Shown here: positions 11,145-22,790 of the stretch, piece after piece | Position numbering within the stretch: the stretch's first letter is position 1 | How the letters are laid out: every line of letters starts with the position of its first letter | Origin: Megalobrama amblycephala | Taxonomy: Eukaryota; Chordata; Actinopteri; Cypriniformes; Xenocyprididae | Assembly: GCF_018812025.1 (NCBI RefSeq) | Contig: NC_063052.1 | Location: forward strand, 25,619,226 to 25,683,225 | DNA: 64,000 nucleotides | Direction of reading: 5' to 3' | Made by a program: the position numbers and the translations under genes | The notes under the pieces: model-generated | Seen by the model: only the letters and a program-made list of their open reading frames with translations | Database searches by the model: none | Told to the model about the DNA's origin: nothing

Positions 11145-12749
11145 TACTTTTAAAAAATGGTTTTGTGCCTTAGTCCCATCCATTCTCTTCCCAGCATGCA
11201 CTTGGGCATGAATAATTAACATGCATATAGCAAATGAACATATTTGAACATTTGCCAGTTTTATGTACCATTTATAGTTGTATTTTTTGTTGGGGTTTGT
11301 CACAACTTTTTGTCTTGTAATGTCAAAACGAGTTAAAATGATTAGTTTGTCTGTTGTTTCCCTTGTTGCGATTCATATAGCAAATCTTGAGGTCTTTATG
11401 TGATTTTTACAAAAGTTTTAATCTTATAAGTGTTCAAATAATTGTAATACTTCAAACCATTCAAAGAAAGGAAATCATTTATCGAAAACTTTTTTTTTAA
11501 TGATTGCAGATTTTAAACCATGGCAATTTTCCATTTTAATTTCAGTCAAGATATTTACTTAAAATAATTGCGCAAAATAATCAACAACTACAAAACATGC
11601 AAACAGTTGTCGTCATTTTTTAAAGTTCTGTAAACACCCCATTTTTTACAGTGTATATAAACAGTGTAGAAATATATGACAAATGTGTGATCACATATGA
11701 CAGAAAATCTATCCAATAAAGAACAAATATTTAGACTTACCCTAGACTGATGGCTCATTTTAATAACACTGCGGTGATGAAGGTAAATAAGATTGAAAGT
11801 TCGTCTTACTGAAGAGGGACTCAGAGTTTCACAGAACAAGTTATTTACAGGCACACTGAAAGGTCACACTAATCTCTGAATAACCAGCCATTGATTTTCA
11901 GTTATACCTTTTAATAACATGGAGAAAGAGACACTCCTTTATATACAATAGTTATTAAGTGCCTCTAAAATTGAGAAATTCTCTTAGGCTTTGCTCTAAA
12001 TGTTTTTTCTTTGTTAAAAAAAAAAAAGAAAAAAGGAAGCATTCTTCACGGTTTGGTCTATTTAAGATGTTCATCGACACAATGTAGGCATGAAAACCTC
12101 CATAATGGAGATGGGAAAATGAGCAGAGATTATTCTTTTGAAAAGACTAATTGGTATGAATTACTAAAGCTATGGCTGTTTACACCCATCTTCTTGTTGG
12201 CTGACAGGTCTGGACCTCACAGGGCACCCCTTTGATTGAGAATGAACTCAGACAGCATCTGATGAGGTCAGGCTATTTGTTGATTAATATACAAAGAGTC
12301 ACACTAGGACTCCATTAATCAAATGAGAATGTCACGTTCCGTATGATTTACATGTCGCCTCTCCTCCAGCAATTCTGTTTCGTACATGGCACGGGGTGGG
12401 AACGAAAGGATGAGGGATGAGAAGACAGGATGATGAAGGGTATTTTAGAGAATGAGTTTACTGTATGTGATGTCACTCCTCGCAGCGGGACTCTTCGTAG
12501 AGCAGCGAACTTTCATTTCTGTCATAAATCTATCTATTCAAAATATACAGTCAAATGCAGCATGCAGGCGTACATCAACTTGTTTATTCGTTTCGGTTCA
12601 GATTGGGCACAGTTTTTCCAAAGAAATGTGCATCTTCTTAAGTTTGATGGAATTTCTTTATATGTTTTGAAAAAGATTAAAAAGGAATCATGTTTGTTTG
12701 GTTGTTTGTTTACATGCTTATATGACTTTTCTAGGATCAAACAGATTTA
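10131..12749. other. Gene-free stretch
   Basis: AT-rich unique sequence without supported genes. It contains a long A homopolymer (about 11107-11137) and a shorter A-rich tract near 12017. The small open frames seen here have no recognisable similarity and no splice or coding signature. Confidence 0.4.
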
Positions 12750-13340
12750 ATTCCAGTCTAATTCCAATCATGTTTGTTTATTCATATATTTATCTATGAT
12801 CAGACTGATGTTTTAATAATGATTCTGATTCTTATTTTGATTCTGATTCTCTTCATGTTTGTTTATGTATTTGGCATTCACTGTGATCACACTAATAATT
12901 ATTGATCTGAATCAAAAATTTTCTCTTATTCTGAGTCCATTTCCAGATTTTGAGTGTAAATCTGATTCTGAACCATGTGTTTACTTTTTGTAACAGTGTG
13001 ATCACACTGATAAATTAATAATATTTCTGATTCTAATTCTAATTTGTATTCTTATTCTGAATTCTGATTCTTATCATGTTTGTGCATCTGGTTCTGATTC
13101 TAAATTTGACTCATCTGATTCAATTTTTGATTTGATTCTGATCATGTGTGTTTGTTTATATATTTTTTTACACTGTGATGACATTGATAGATTAATGATG
13201 TTTTTGGTTCTGATTCTAATTTGAATTCATATTTTGAATTCTTATTATGACTCTCTTAAACTGACTCCCGACTCATTTCTGATTCTCGTCATGGATTAAT
13301 AATGATTCTGATTCCAATTCCAAATTAAAATCAAAATTAT
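12750..13340. repeat. Degenerate tandem repeat rich in GATTCT
   Basis: Units of roughly 150-200 bp recur. Each carries a CATGTTTGTTTAT-like start, then a block like CTGTGATCACACTGATAAATTAAT, then runs of ATTCTGATTCTAATTC. At least four diverged copies can be followed, beginning near 12765, 12855, 12973 and 13141. It is non-coding, and the divergence indicates an old minisatellite-like array. Confidence 0.6.
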
Positions 13341-13347
13341 GATTCTA

Positions 13348-13671
13348 CACTCTTAGAAAAAAGGGTTTAATTAGGTTCTGTATAGAACCCTGGGGTTCGT
13401 GACTCAATTTTAATAAACACTTTATGGCAAAAAGAGAGAAGGAGAAAAGGAGAAATATCTTAAATGATTACATAATACTTTCAGGTTTAAGGTGTTTTTG
13501 TAATTTTTTCTAGTGATAAAGTATGTTTATGAGCTGCTTAATTAATGAAATGTAAGTAACATTAAAAACAGATTACAATTAATGAATTAATGCATTAAAA
13601 CCGCTAAATCCATAAAATGAACCCCCTTGACAGAACCCTTTAAAGTTCTATAACCTTTCCTTCTAAGACTG
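13348..13671. mobile_element. Tc1/mariner-like MITE, TA target duplication
   Basis: The left end CACTCTTAGAAAAAAGGG and the right end CCTTTCCTTCTAAGACTG are inverted repeats and are flanked by TA (13346-13347 and 13672-13673). The interior is non-coding. It resembles the element at 32981-33213 in size class, TA target and A-rich terminal repeats starting CAC. Confidence 0.7.
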
Positions 13672-15518
13672 TATCTGATTCTGATGGCTGGAGAAGGTGA
13701 TATGAACTGAAGGTTTTATTTTCCTCTCCAGATCAGTGTTCAGACTGGTGGTCAGACTCTGACCCTGTCAGTCGGTGACCCTGAAAAATGACGCACTGAT
13801 TGACTCTTTGTCACCAGTGTGTCATAAGGACGGTTGTCGTGGCAGCTGCGGAATGTTCCGAGCATAAAAGCAGAGCCATCAATCTCTGCCGGAACACGTC
13901 TTGTTCCTCGTTGCCCTCAGATGATTTCAAACACCACAGGTCTTTTCCATCAACCATTTGAAAATATGCTTGCCAAGATTGCTTTCTCTCCATATTAATG
14001 TGTACGTGCAGACAGAGATGGCTATAAGAGTTTGTCAAACATATTCCCAAACTTATTTTTGACGTTTCCTTCTCCATTAACTGTTTCAGAGGGACCACAG
14101 TGCACGGAAGCAGATGTAATTTCATTTATATGTGACGTTTCCCAGCATGCCCCATTCAGACGCCAGAGCATAGCAGGGGGGACACTCTTTTATTCCCTCA
14201 GTCTCAGGAGACATTCTCCAGCGTTAAAGATCTCACCAGAAGGTGAAGTCAACTAGCAAACATCCCACAATAATGCCACAAAGTGGATTTAATGTCTCAC
14301 AAAGCATCAGCCGTAATCCACAAAGATGACTCTCACAGTCTTTCAGGGAGTTTTTATAATGCTAATCAGATTGCTGACAGCTTGAAGTCCACGGCTGACA
14401 GTGATGAAAGCAAATTTAATTTTCTGTTTTCACACAGCACAACATTATTGAAACATGCACTTATATTTCCACACATTGTGATGCTGTATGACGAGCTGTT
14501 TTGAAGCATAGGTGAAACTAACTTTGAGGCAAAAACTGCCTCAGCACTGTGTCCAGTCGGCTTTTCGTTTAGCAGCTGTTTTTTTTTAATCTGGACACAG
14601 GACCCCCCACAGTCAGGCCAAGTATTTACTTTTCTCTCAACAGTTTACATTTGATAACGAGTGTGATATGTTCACTTCCTCAAGACACTCTCATGTCCCA
14701 TTCTCTTGCTTAATAGACCAGTGAACACAAAGTGAGAGAGGGGACTAAAGTGAGACTTTATTCAACTAAATTCTGGCACCAATAAAGCATAATTAATGAA
14801 TATTTATATAATAATGAATTATTATATTTTGACTGTTGTTTCACCCATAGGAACTATGATAATATAAATCTTTTTTGTGTCGATAAAGCATGCATTTTTT
14901 CATTCTATTATTACTGTTCAGGAACAGTGAGTAATGTGACCTGAAATTCTTTTTTTCCTCTTATTATTTTTTGACTTCTAAGATGTTTCACAAATAAGAA
15001 ACAAAAGTAAATTTAAGTACACATACCTTTCCCTGCATGTCACATTATGAGGAACACTGAGCAATCTGTCTACTTTCTTATACACATGCTTATATATGTA
15101 TCTTATATCTTTTGTATAATTAATATGTATATATAAATTCCTTTTTTAACATATTTTTGTTCTTTCATTTTTTTTTTTTTTGAAAAAATATACTATATAA
15201 ACTGTAAAAAATTGTTTTCATGATTTATCACAACATTTTTCTTTTGTCAAATCAACTTCAATAATTAATGTGGTTCAGATAACATAATATTTTGAGTTTC
15301 TGTTTATTAAACCAATCGCCTTGGTTAATATACGCCTCAAATGTTTAATTTCAGTTAACTGAATTTTAAGGCAATCAGGTAACTTACTTTAAGTTAAACC
15401 AACAATTCTTTTTTCAGTGTATTTTATATATATTTTACATGTTTTTAAACAAATATTACAATACTTTATTATAAAATATTACTATTATCTTATGTGCTGA
15501 TAAAGCACATTGAAAAGC
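13672..15518. other. Gene-free stretch
   Basis: No supported gene. About 13730-14520 is more complex and GC-balanced than 14760-15500, which is strongly AT-rich. No transposon termini recognised. Confidence 0.35.
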
Positions 15519-15930
15519 TGCGAGAGCAAGAGAGAGCAAGAGAGTGAGAGAGAGAGAGAGCGTCTGTGCATCCGCTGCATGTTCTCTGTGCCTCAGTCAT
15601 TAGTGCAGCAGTGTGAGTGAGCGTGTGAGACCTGCTCTCTCTGGCCGCCCTGCTCTCTTGCTCTGTTGTTGTTTATGAGGGCCGAGGAAGGGCCGGGGAG
15701 TTGCTGAAATGACAGGACATGCCAACAAATTGCATCACTTCTGCCTCAGTAGCTGGGGACAAAGCAACGCCATATGCTCAGAGCCGGCGATGAATGGGGC
15801 TCATTTCCATGGCCGCACCAGGCTCCCAGCATCCCCTCTGTCCACCCGGGAGACAGCTATGCCAGGACATGTGACACTGATGAACCAGTGTACTCAATCT
15901 CACCAAAGAGAAAAAGAACTCTAATGCCAA
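15519..15930. other. GA-rich tract and adjoining high-complexity block
   Basis: A (GA)n-like tract with spacers (15519-15560) leads into a GC-balanced, repeat-poor block (about 15560-15930). The block has partial open frames but no recognisable protein, start context or splice sites. It is a candidate conserved non-coding element. Confidence 0.35.
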
Positions 15931-16225
15931 CTACTACTTTATGTTTAAGTAAAGTTGGACACACTCATAAAATTTAATAATGAAAGTTTATGTAAATTAA
16001 TTATTTTCTGTTCTTATGACAGTCCTGCATTACATTTTAAAGTCAACATGAAATCAAAATAAAGAATTTACATTATTAATGAACATTTCTGGTCTTATAC
16101 AGAAGAAAAAAATAATAATAATTTAATAACTTTCACATTCTCATGCTCTTTTTCTTCTGATGTCATTTACAGTAGGCCACAAAGGCTTTTGATAATGTTA
16201 ATCAATGGTCAAATAGCTATTTATT

Positions 16226-16420
16226 AGGGGTGTGACGGTACACGTATTCGTCACAAACCATCATATTACGGACATCATGGTTCGGTGTATGCAGTCAGAC
16301 GATGAATACAGTTGGTCACATGTGATCCACACTCCAATCCAGAAGGGGGCGTGCATGGTAATGTAATGCTGGGAAAAGTGGTAATGCCACAACAGGAAAG
16401 GTCACAGAAGAAGAAAAGAA
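16226..16420. mobile_element. DNA-transposon fragment (GGGGTGTGACGGTACACGTA terminus)
   Basis: The segment opens with TAGGGGTGTGACGGTACACG, a terminus style familiar from fish hAT-type non-autonomous elements. The matching right terminus is not found, so this is a truncated copy. The family assignment is from memory and tentative. Confidence 0.35.
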
Positions 16421-16930
16421 AAGTCCGCGCAAACGACTAAAAATGCTCTATTACGCATGCCAGACAAGTAGTTGCTGATGTCACTTTGTAAAGAAAGACT
16501 ACGGGCATACGCATTTTTTCTTTATAGAGCACTCGCTTCGCGCATACCTATCACTGCACTTTGATATTCTTCTCGTTTTTTCCCTATTGCGGCTAAAAAA
16601 TCGGAAGTCTCGCACATTCACAGAAAACTTTATTTCTGTATTGAAAAATAAGGTGAAATCACGTAATACACATGTCGAAGACGTCACCGTTTTCACAGTT
16701 TCGGTTTTTGCAGTTTACAACTGTATCGTTTTGAAAAACTTCCACTTTGAATCCTGTTTTCAAAAGTTTGCATTTTCAGGCCACCAAAACACTGTTGACG
16801 TGTAAATGAATGCCCATAATGCATAAAAAGTTTTCCTTTTTTAGTTGAAAACAGTGTCATGTAAACAGCCCCTTATTTGTTTTTGTTTTTTTTATTTGAG
16901 TGTTGATTATTATATCTAAAAATAAATAGC
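16421..16930. other. Gene-free stretch
   Basis: No gene supported. Short overlapping open frames on both strands around 16500-16800 look like chance frames. They lack similarity and splice context. Confidence 0.3.
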
Positions 16931-16939
16931 AGTAGTTAT

Positions 16940-17110
16940 ATAATAGTTGGCAGCGGCTATTTGCACTAAGTGAAAATAGCAATATATTCAATTTACACTA
17001 AGTGACAATAGCAGCATTTTCTTAGTGATATGCTATTTACACTAGGTGAGAATAGTGATAGATTCCGTTTACACCATGTAAAAGTATCAGTTCTTTCTTT
17101 GCAATAAGAG
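16940..17110. repeat. Short-period degenerate repeat
   Basis: Copies of a motif like TATTTGCACTAAGTGAAAATAG recur about every 45-60 bp (near 16958, 17001, 17033). A related copy lies at 17570-17592 beyond the tRNA-like segment. This suggests a tandemly duplicated repeat, or one later split by insertion of the tRNA-derived element. Confidence 0.45.
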
Positions 17111-17390
17111 TAAATAGTAATTAGATGCTATATATTGGCATGTATTATTTGCACCTTAGTATTTTTGTACATTAACAGGATGAAATAATATCATAGAGTG
17201 TAAATTATTATATTTATTAAAATTATTAAATGGATGCTGCCTTATTGGGAGAATAAAAAACTTCCCTACATCTTCCCCTAACCCTACCCAATAAACACTT
17301 TTAATATTATTAAACACCTGTTCGCAGTTTATTTCCACTTTTAGAACATTATTTTCGTTTTTATTGAAAATAAATGCGAGCTCGGCAAAA

Positions 17391-17462
17391 GGCAGATTCG
17401 AACCCACGTCAATCGCGTTAAAAGCCAGATCTATAAGCCTTACTCGCTACTGCTGCACCACT
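17391..17462 (-). repeat. tRNA-derived SINE head (Lys-like)
   Basis: On the minus strand this reads as a diverged tRNA. It has an A-box-like start (GTGGTGCAGCAGTAGCGAG), a CTTTTAA anticodon loop (UUU, Lys-like) and a clean B box (GGTTCGAATC at 17404-17395). It runs into a non-tRNA body towards lower coordinates. The acceptor and anticodon stems do not pair well, so it is a SINE promoter rather than a functional tRNA. Confidence 0.5.
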
Positions 17463-17699
17463 GAAGACATTAAATCCCATGTGTATTTTTATTTAAACTT
17501 GAGTGGCACAACCAGATAATGGTGGGTGGAGATAGTGAACATAGAATTTGCCAACAAGGGACGCTATTTGCACTTAGTGTAAATAGACACTCCGGTAATG
17601 GTTTGGGCTGATTTTAATTGTAACCTTTAATATTATAGTAATGTGCAAGAAAGGGCTTCCAGTATATAGTTTTTTATCCTTAAAAAAATGTTAGGCTAA

Positions 17700-18125
17700 T
17701 TATAATTCAATTATTTAAAGAGAGAGACAATTTGTTCAATAAACCACTGATTTTTAAGTACTAAAAAGAATTAATAAATAATAATTTTATGTAATTATAA
17801 AAATAATTACATAAAAAATAAGTACAATGTACTTATTGTGTTCATATGGTATTGCAGAACACGTTTGCTGCTATTGAGGTGGGATACGGGTCAGGTTAAG
17901 GACAGGTTTGGTGGTATGGGTAGGTTTAAGGGTGTTATAAGGTGTAAGGGTGTAATTATAAATGTAATTACAGAAATTAATTACAGATATAATTACATGC
18001 AGGTATTTTTTAAAAATATAAGTACGATGTAAAATCATGAATGTACACAATAAGTGCATTGTATCAAAAAATTAATTTAAATGTAAGTACATAGTAGTTA
18101 AGGCCACCTAATATAAAGTGGGACT
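17700..18125. repeat. AT-rich repeat with internal inverted motifs
   Basis: Repeated TGTAATTA / TAATTACA motifs and a GGTATGGGTAGGTTTAAGGG segment resemble the interior of fish MITEs. The block ends near AGGCCACCTAATATAAAGTG. I cannot define terminal inverted repeats with confidence. Confidence 0.35.
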
Positions 18126-19562
18126 GAAAAAACTATGGTTAATGTGGTAGATTTTTGAACAGGATATTGCAATATGTTTCTGAAATATGACATAGGACAT
18201 AACAAAGAGAAATTATATTTTGCACATTTAAAAAAAAATACAATTGCCTTAAAAATATACTATATACCACTACCATTTTGCTGTCCCAACAGAGGCGCAT
18301 CCCTCTCTGTAGCCAGTCTCTGCTCCTAATAATCACTCTAATTAGAGTCGTGTGCTGATAATCAATCAAAACGTTGGGGCTAATCTGTTAACCTCTCTCT
18401 CATTCTACACCTAATCCACCAGCCCATTAGCAACTGCTTACGTCACTAAAGCTGTTTAACTGAAATCGTAGAAACACTCCAAAACCCCTCACAGTGGCCA
18501 ATTTTTGTAGATATGACCGCTGATTAGTTATTTTGAGTGCTTAGTGACAAAGCCAATTACGAATGGCAAGAGAAGGCGAGAGAGGCAGAGAGAGATATGA
18601 TTCTGTCAGTGTTAAATTGAGCATAGAGAGTCCACAGGGTTTAGGCATGTCTGCGCAGATGTTGTATGGCTGAGTTGTATTCATTACTTCCCTGAAATGA
18701 TTTTAGATAGCCGACCTCCGAGCTAGGCGGACATTGATTAAATAACTCTCACATTTCGGGATCAAAACGAAAACCGACGTTGATGGAAAGTATGTAGTGT
18801 TTGTGCCAGTATAAATAGAGAATTCTACAACAGAAAAGATATAACCATCAGACAAAGTGCTCAAACATCTGCCAAAATGCGATTAAAAAAAACCCTCTGA
18901 TATCACACTGATTTACTACTGGCTTCTATGCAGGTGTTATCCTCACTAACTTTTAGGCCGGAACTAGTTCAAGGTTATTTGTCAGCATATGTTTACTCCG
19001 GGGGGGCTGACAGGGGTTGGGTCGGGATCCTGAGTCAGCCTCACTTATGATGTTCGCTGGTGTATTCTCAACCTTCTTCTCTGGGTTTGTGCCAGATGCT
19101 CTGCCAATCCTCAGCTTGGCACAGGTTGAGATCAGGCATGCAGGTGCTCACTCTTTCTGTCTCCCGCCACTCTTTATGCCAGGAGTGTGACCCTGAGGTA
19201 ATTTTAGTGCCAGGGTTGTTGGGGCGCTGCCAGACAGTGGTGGTCATGTCAGATATGGTCATTAGTGTTGTGAAGATCTTGCCAGAGGATTTCCTCCTAT
19301 GACCTGCTAAATGTTTGGGCTCTAGGTTTAGAGTAAATCAGGTGTCTGGAGGGTGAATTAATTTGTCGTAGTGTTTTAAATCCCCAGTTAATGGCATATG
19401 GCACTTATTTCTGACACTGAGGTTTACTGGTAATGGGGTTGACTGTACACTAATTGAAATGTGGTTAAAAATTAGGTTGTTTACCTCATAACAGTCTTTA
19501 AAAATGTATTAAGACCAAATGGCATGTATTTATTTTAACTAAACATAAAAAGGGTTTCATCC
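18126..19562. other. Gene-free stretch with high-complexity parts
   Basis: About 18280-18800 and 18950-19330 are GC-balanced and repeat-poor. Neither shows a convincing exon. They are possible regulatory DNA of the sall3 desert. Confidence 0.3.
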
Positions 19563-19722
19563 AATGCTATCTCACGACAAATTCGTTCGTAATTTACGAG
19601 GTGGCTAATTCGTACAAATTCGTACGACCTCACTCGTACGAATTCCTACAATTTGTCTAAACCCCGTGACGGGTAGGTTTAGGGGCAGGGTTAGGGGTAG
19701 GTCAAATTGCCGTGAGATCAGG
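19563..19722. mobile_element. Short inverted-repeat element
   Basis: The ends ATCTCACGACAAATT (left) and AATTGCCGTGAGAT (right) are near-perfect inverted repeats about 150 bp apart. The interior has palindromic ATTCGTACGA-type runs and GGGTAGGTTTAGGGGCAGGG. This is a MITE-like structure without coding capacity. Confidence 0.55.
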
Positions 19723-19830
19723 TTGGTTTCATCACATTATGAACCTGTTCTCCTAATTTGTGAGAACCAGAAAGTGTCCAAAATATTTATTCATTTATTC
19801 ATCATTTTTGAGTTTTAGGTAATTAATTAA

Positions 19831-20529
19831 AGGGGTCATATAATGCCACTTTTACAAAATGTAAAATAAGTCTCTGATGTCCTCAGAGTGTATATGTGAT
19901 GTTTTAGCTCAAAATACCCCACAGATCATTTTTTATAGCATATTAAATTTGTCACTTTTAGAGGGTGAGCAAAAACGCTCCATTTTTGTGTGTGTCCCTT
20001 TAAATGCAAATGAGCTGCTACTCCCAAGAGGAGGGCGGAGTTTCAACAGCTTGTGTTAGCACATAGTACTGTTAGCAGCTCTGATCACCTCACGCAGACT
20101 CACTGAAAATGTCAGAAACTGTTCAGCCTTTTATGTTCAAACTGAAGTCGGACTATGACGGAGAGACTCAAGAAGTGACAACATGTAGAATGCAACAAGA
20201 CATTTCTGAATAGTTAGTTGATGAATTTATGTTGTAGTGGGGGATATCTGTGGGATATCTTAAAGTCATTGATTAGCATATTCTGTCATGATAATCTATA
20301 AATTTAGGGTTTATGTAAAATTTAAGGGTTAGTGATGTCACTAACCCAGGAAGAAGCTTGTTGTAGTCCCTACCAGCCATTCGTTGTAGTCCTTAAACAG
20401 AGAATTCTTTAAAAGAAAATATCCCCTTTTGCTTTTGAGCGGTGTAACTTTGCAGATGTTGTTTATGCTGTAACAGCAGCATTACACACTAACCAAAGTT
20501 TAAAAAGGGAAATCATAATCAAGGACCCT
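19831..20529. mobile_element. TTAA-target non-autonomous DNA transposon
   Basis: The 699-bp element begins AGGGGTC and ends GGACCCT. It is flanked by TTAA (19827-19830 and 20530-20533). Its interior shares AGCTCAAAATACCCCA with the elements at 45679 and 49969, so the three are related. A TTAA duplication fits the piggyBac or Kolobok superfamilies; the terminal AGG favours Kolobok-like. No transposase is encoded. Confidence 0.75.
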
Positions 20530-20533
20530 TTAA

Positions 20534-22357
20534 ATATAACATAATACATAATATCATATATAAAATATACAATATAAATATTGTTTTATTAAATATTATT
20601 TATAATATTAATATTAATACATTTTAGTGGTGTTACTGTTGAAGTTACTGGAAAAATTAATGAGAAATGGGGATATATAGGAAAAGGTGCACAATTCTTA
20701 TATATCCAATCACTTCCCATAAATTTCTCTAGTACTTTCAAGAGTAATTTCACTAAAAATTATATAAATAATTTAAATGGATTCAGCTACGAGATTATGT
20801 ATTATGATATTTAATAAAATATCTAGACTAGACTGTAGAGATAGAAAAATCACTCCTGGCCTCTTTAGGGAAAAACTTGATTTTTGTCCATCATACAAAA
20901 ATTCATTACTATTTTAATAACATCCAAAATTGGGCTCAGGTGCAGGACAAAAAAAAAAAAAAAAAAAAAAAGAATGTCCCCACACTGAAAACAAAACTCC
21001 AAAGTAATTAAGTACATAAATGAATAAATAAAATTATTGAAATATTTTGATCTGCATGTGCACTACTACATGTGCTGCATCACAGATCCTTTTCTTTTTT
21101 ATTTGTTGGAGTTTTTTGGAGGGGGAACAACAACTATGATGTACTCTTTGATACTGCACAAGTAATAAAGAACGGAAAATCTCATGTTGGGTTTTCTTTC
21201 CCCTCTCCCTCTTTTATTTTCTGAAAGGAGATTAAATATTTCTGCATGAGGAAGTCTTTTTAAATCCTGCAGTGACTACTGCACTGGCCCCACACTTATT
21301 GCTTGGACACACCGAGATGCGGTGAAATCCTGAAAAGCTCCGCCTGTCCACAATGCATGGGGGGAAAAAAAATCTAAGTCATTTTCATGGGGAAGGCAGA
21401 GAGCCTGTAAAAGCAAAGTGTTTTATGACCTGTTGCTTCTTTACAGGTAAGATTAAGCAGTAGAACGCAACACATGTAACAATATTATTATTTATGAGGT
21501 TTTCTAAAAAAAAACAAAAAAACACATTGATTCTCATGACATCACTACAGCACAACAGAGTCCATATGGACAGATATAAATTCTTCATCGGGGCAGATGT
21601 GCTTGTGTTCAGAGATGATCTCCTGACATCTCCATTGTGATCTGATGGGAAGCCGAGACTGCCAGAGTAACTCAGGACATGCATTTATGGCTGTGTGAAA
21701 TAACGACTTAATTTTGGAGAAAGGCAAATGTTTTCCCACCCACTTTTTTCTCTCCGTCTTTCAAGCACACCAGCTGACTAAATCCATGAAGTCAAACACA
21801 ACGTTTATCATTGCAGTAATGCTCTGTTTCGGGTGAACGGCGACGATATTATCACTGCCGCATTTTTAGCATAACTCCACTTATACAAACAGCTTTTTGA
21901 AAGACTTCAAGTCATCAATCTCTGGGACCCACGTCCAGCTTTACAATGGTGTTTTATGGCAGATGGGCTGTCCGGGAAACTCAAAGGCTCTCAAAGTCAA
22001 CTTTTATTCCTTTGGGATTTTTCCCTCAATCTTCTTCAGCTTGGATTTTAAACATGATTGGTGTTTCCAAGGAAAATTCGATGTCGAAGCCGAACTTGCT
22101 AGTGATTCTACCCATAAGCCCCCAGACCTCCTCACTATGAACACTTAATCTGCTATAGAAACGTCCGGTAGTGCTGTTTCAGGACTCTAGTCATATTAAA
22201 CATACTAAGCCGTATCCATATTGTCGATTTAAGTTCCCATAATACACTCCCATGTGCCATATGGTGAAAGTTAACAATTAAGTCTGTAATGCAAAATCAG
22301 CATTTGTACATAGCAGTGTGTATCTCTGTTTTATGAAGTAACAATTGTGAAAAATAA
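20534..22357. other. Gene-free stretch
   Basis: AT-rich unique sequence with an A tract at about 20950-20971. About 21840-22150 is more complex but shows no exon signature. No supported gene. Confidence 0.35.
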
Positions 22358-22790
22358 GGGTTAGTTCACCCAAAAATGAAAATTCTGTCATTAATTACTC
22401 ACCCTCACGTCGTTCCACACCCGTAAGACCTTTATTCATCTTCAGAACACAAATTAAGATACTTTTTTATCCCCCATAGACAGATATGTTACCACTACTT
22501 TCAAGATTCAGAAAGGTACTAAAGACATTGTTAAAATAGTCAATGTGACTGCAGTGATTCAATCTTAATTTTCTGAAGCGACGAGAATACTTTTTGTGCG
22601 CAAAAACAAAACAAAAATAACGACTTTATTCAACAATATCTTCTCTATATCATTCTTCTATGTTGTTTACGTCAGCGCTTCCCGGTTCTATGTCAGAATG
22701 CCAACTTATTATCAAAGGTCTTATGAGTGTGGAATGACATGAGGGTGAGTAATTAATGACAGAATTTTCATTTTTGGGTGAACTAACCCT
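22358..22790. mobile_element. Palindromic MITE (GGGTTAGTTCACCC family)
   Basis: The left GGGTTAGTTCACCCAAAAAT and the right complement ending GGGTGAACTAACCCT are long inverted repeats. TTAA follows on the right (22791-22794) and ATAA precedes on the left, so the left target copy has mutated. It belongs to the same family as the elements at 47301, 49217, 52860, 61354 and 63140. Confidence 0.78.

Noticed and set aside
17391..17462. Functional tRNA-Lys gene
   Set aside because: The B box and anticodon loop are present, but the acceptor and anticodon stems do not pair and the segment runs into a repeat body. It is better explained as a SINE head.
19998..20005. Octamer ATGCAAAT as a regulatory site
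   Set aside because: It lies inside the TTAA transposon at 19831-20529, so it is repeat sequence rather than a locus-specific element.
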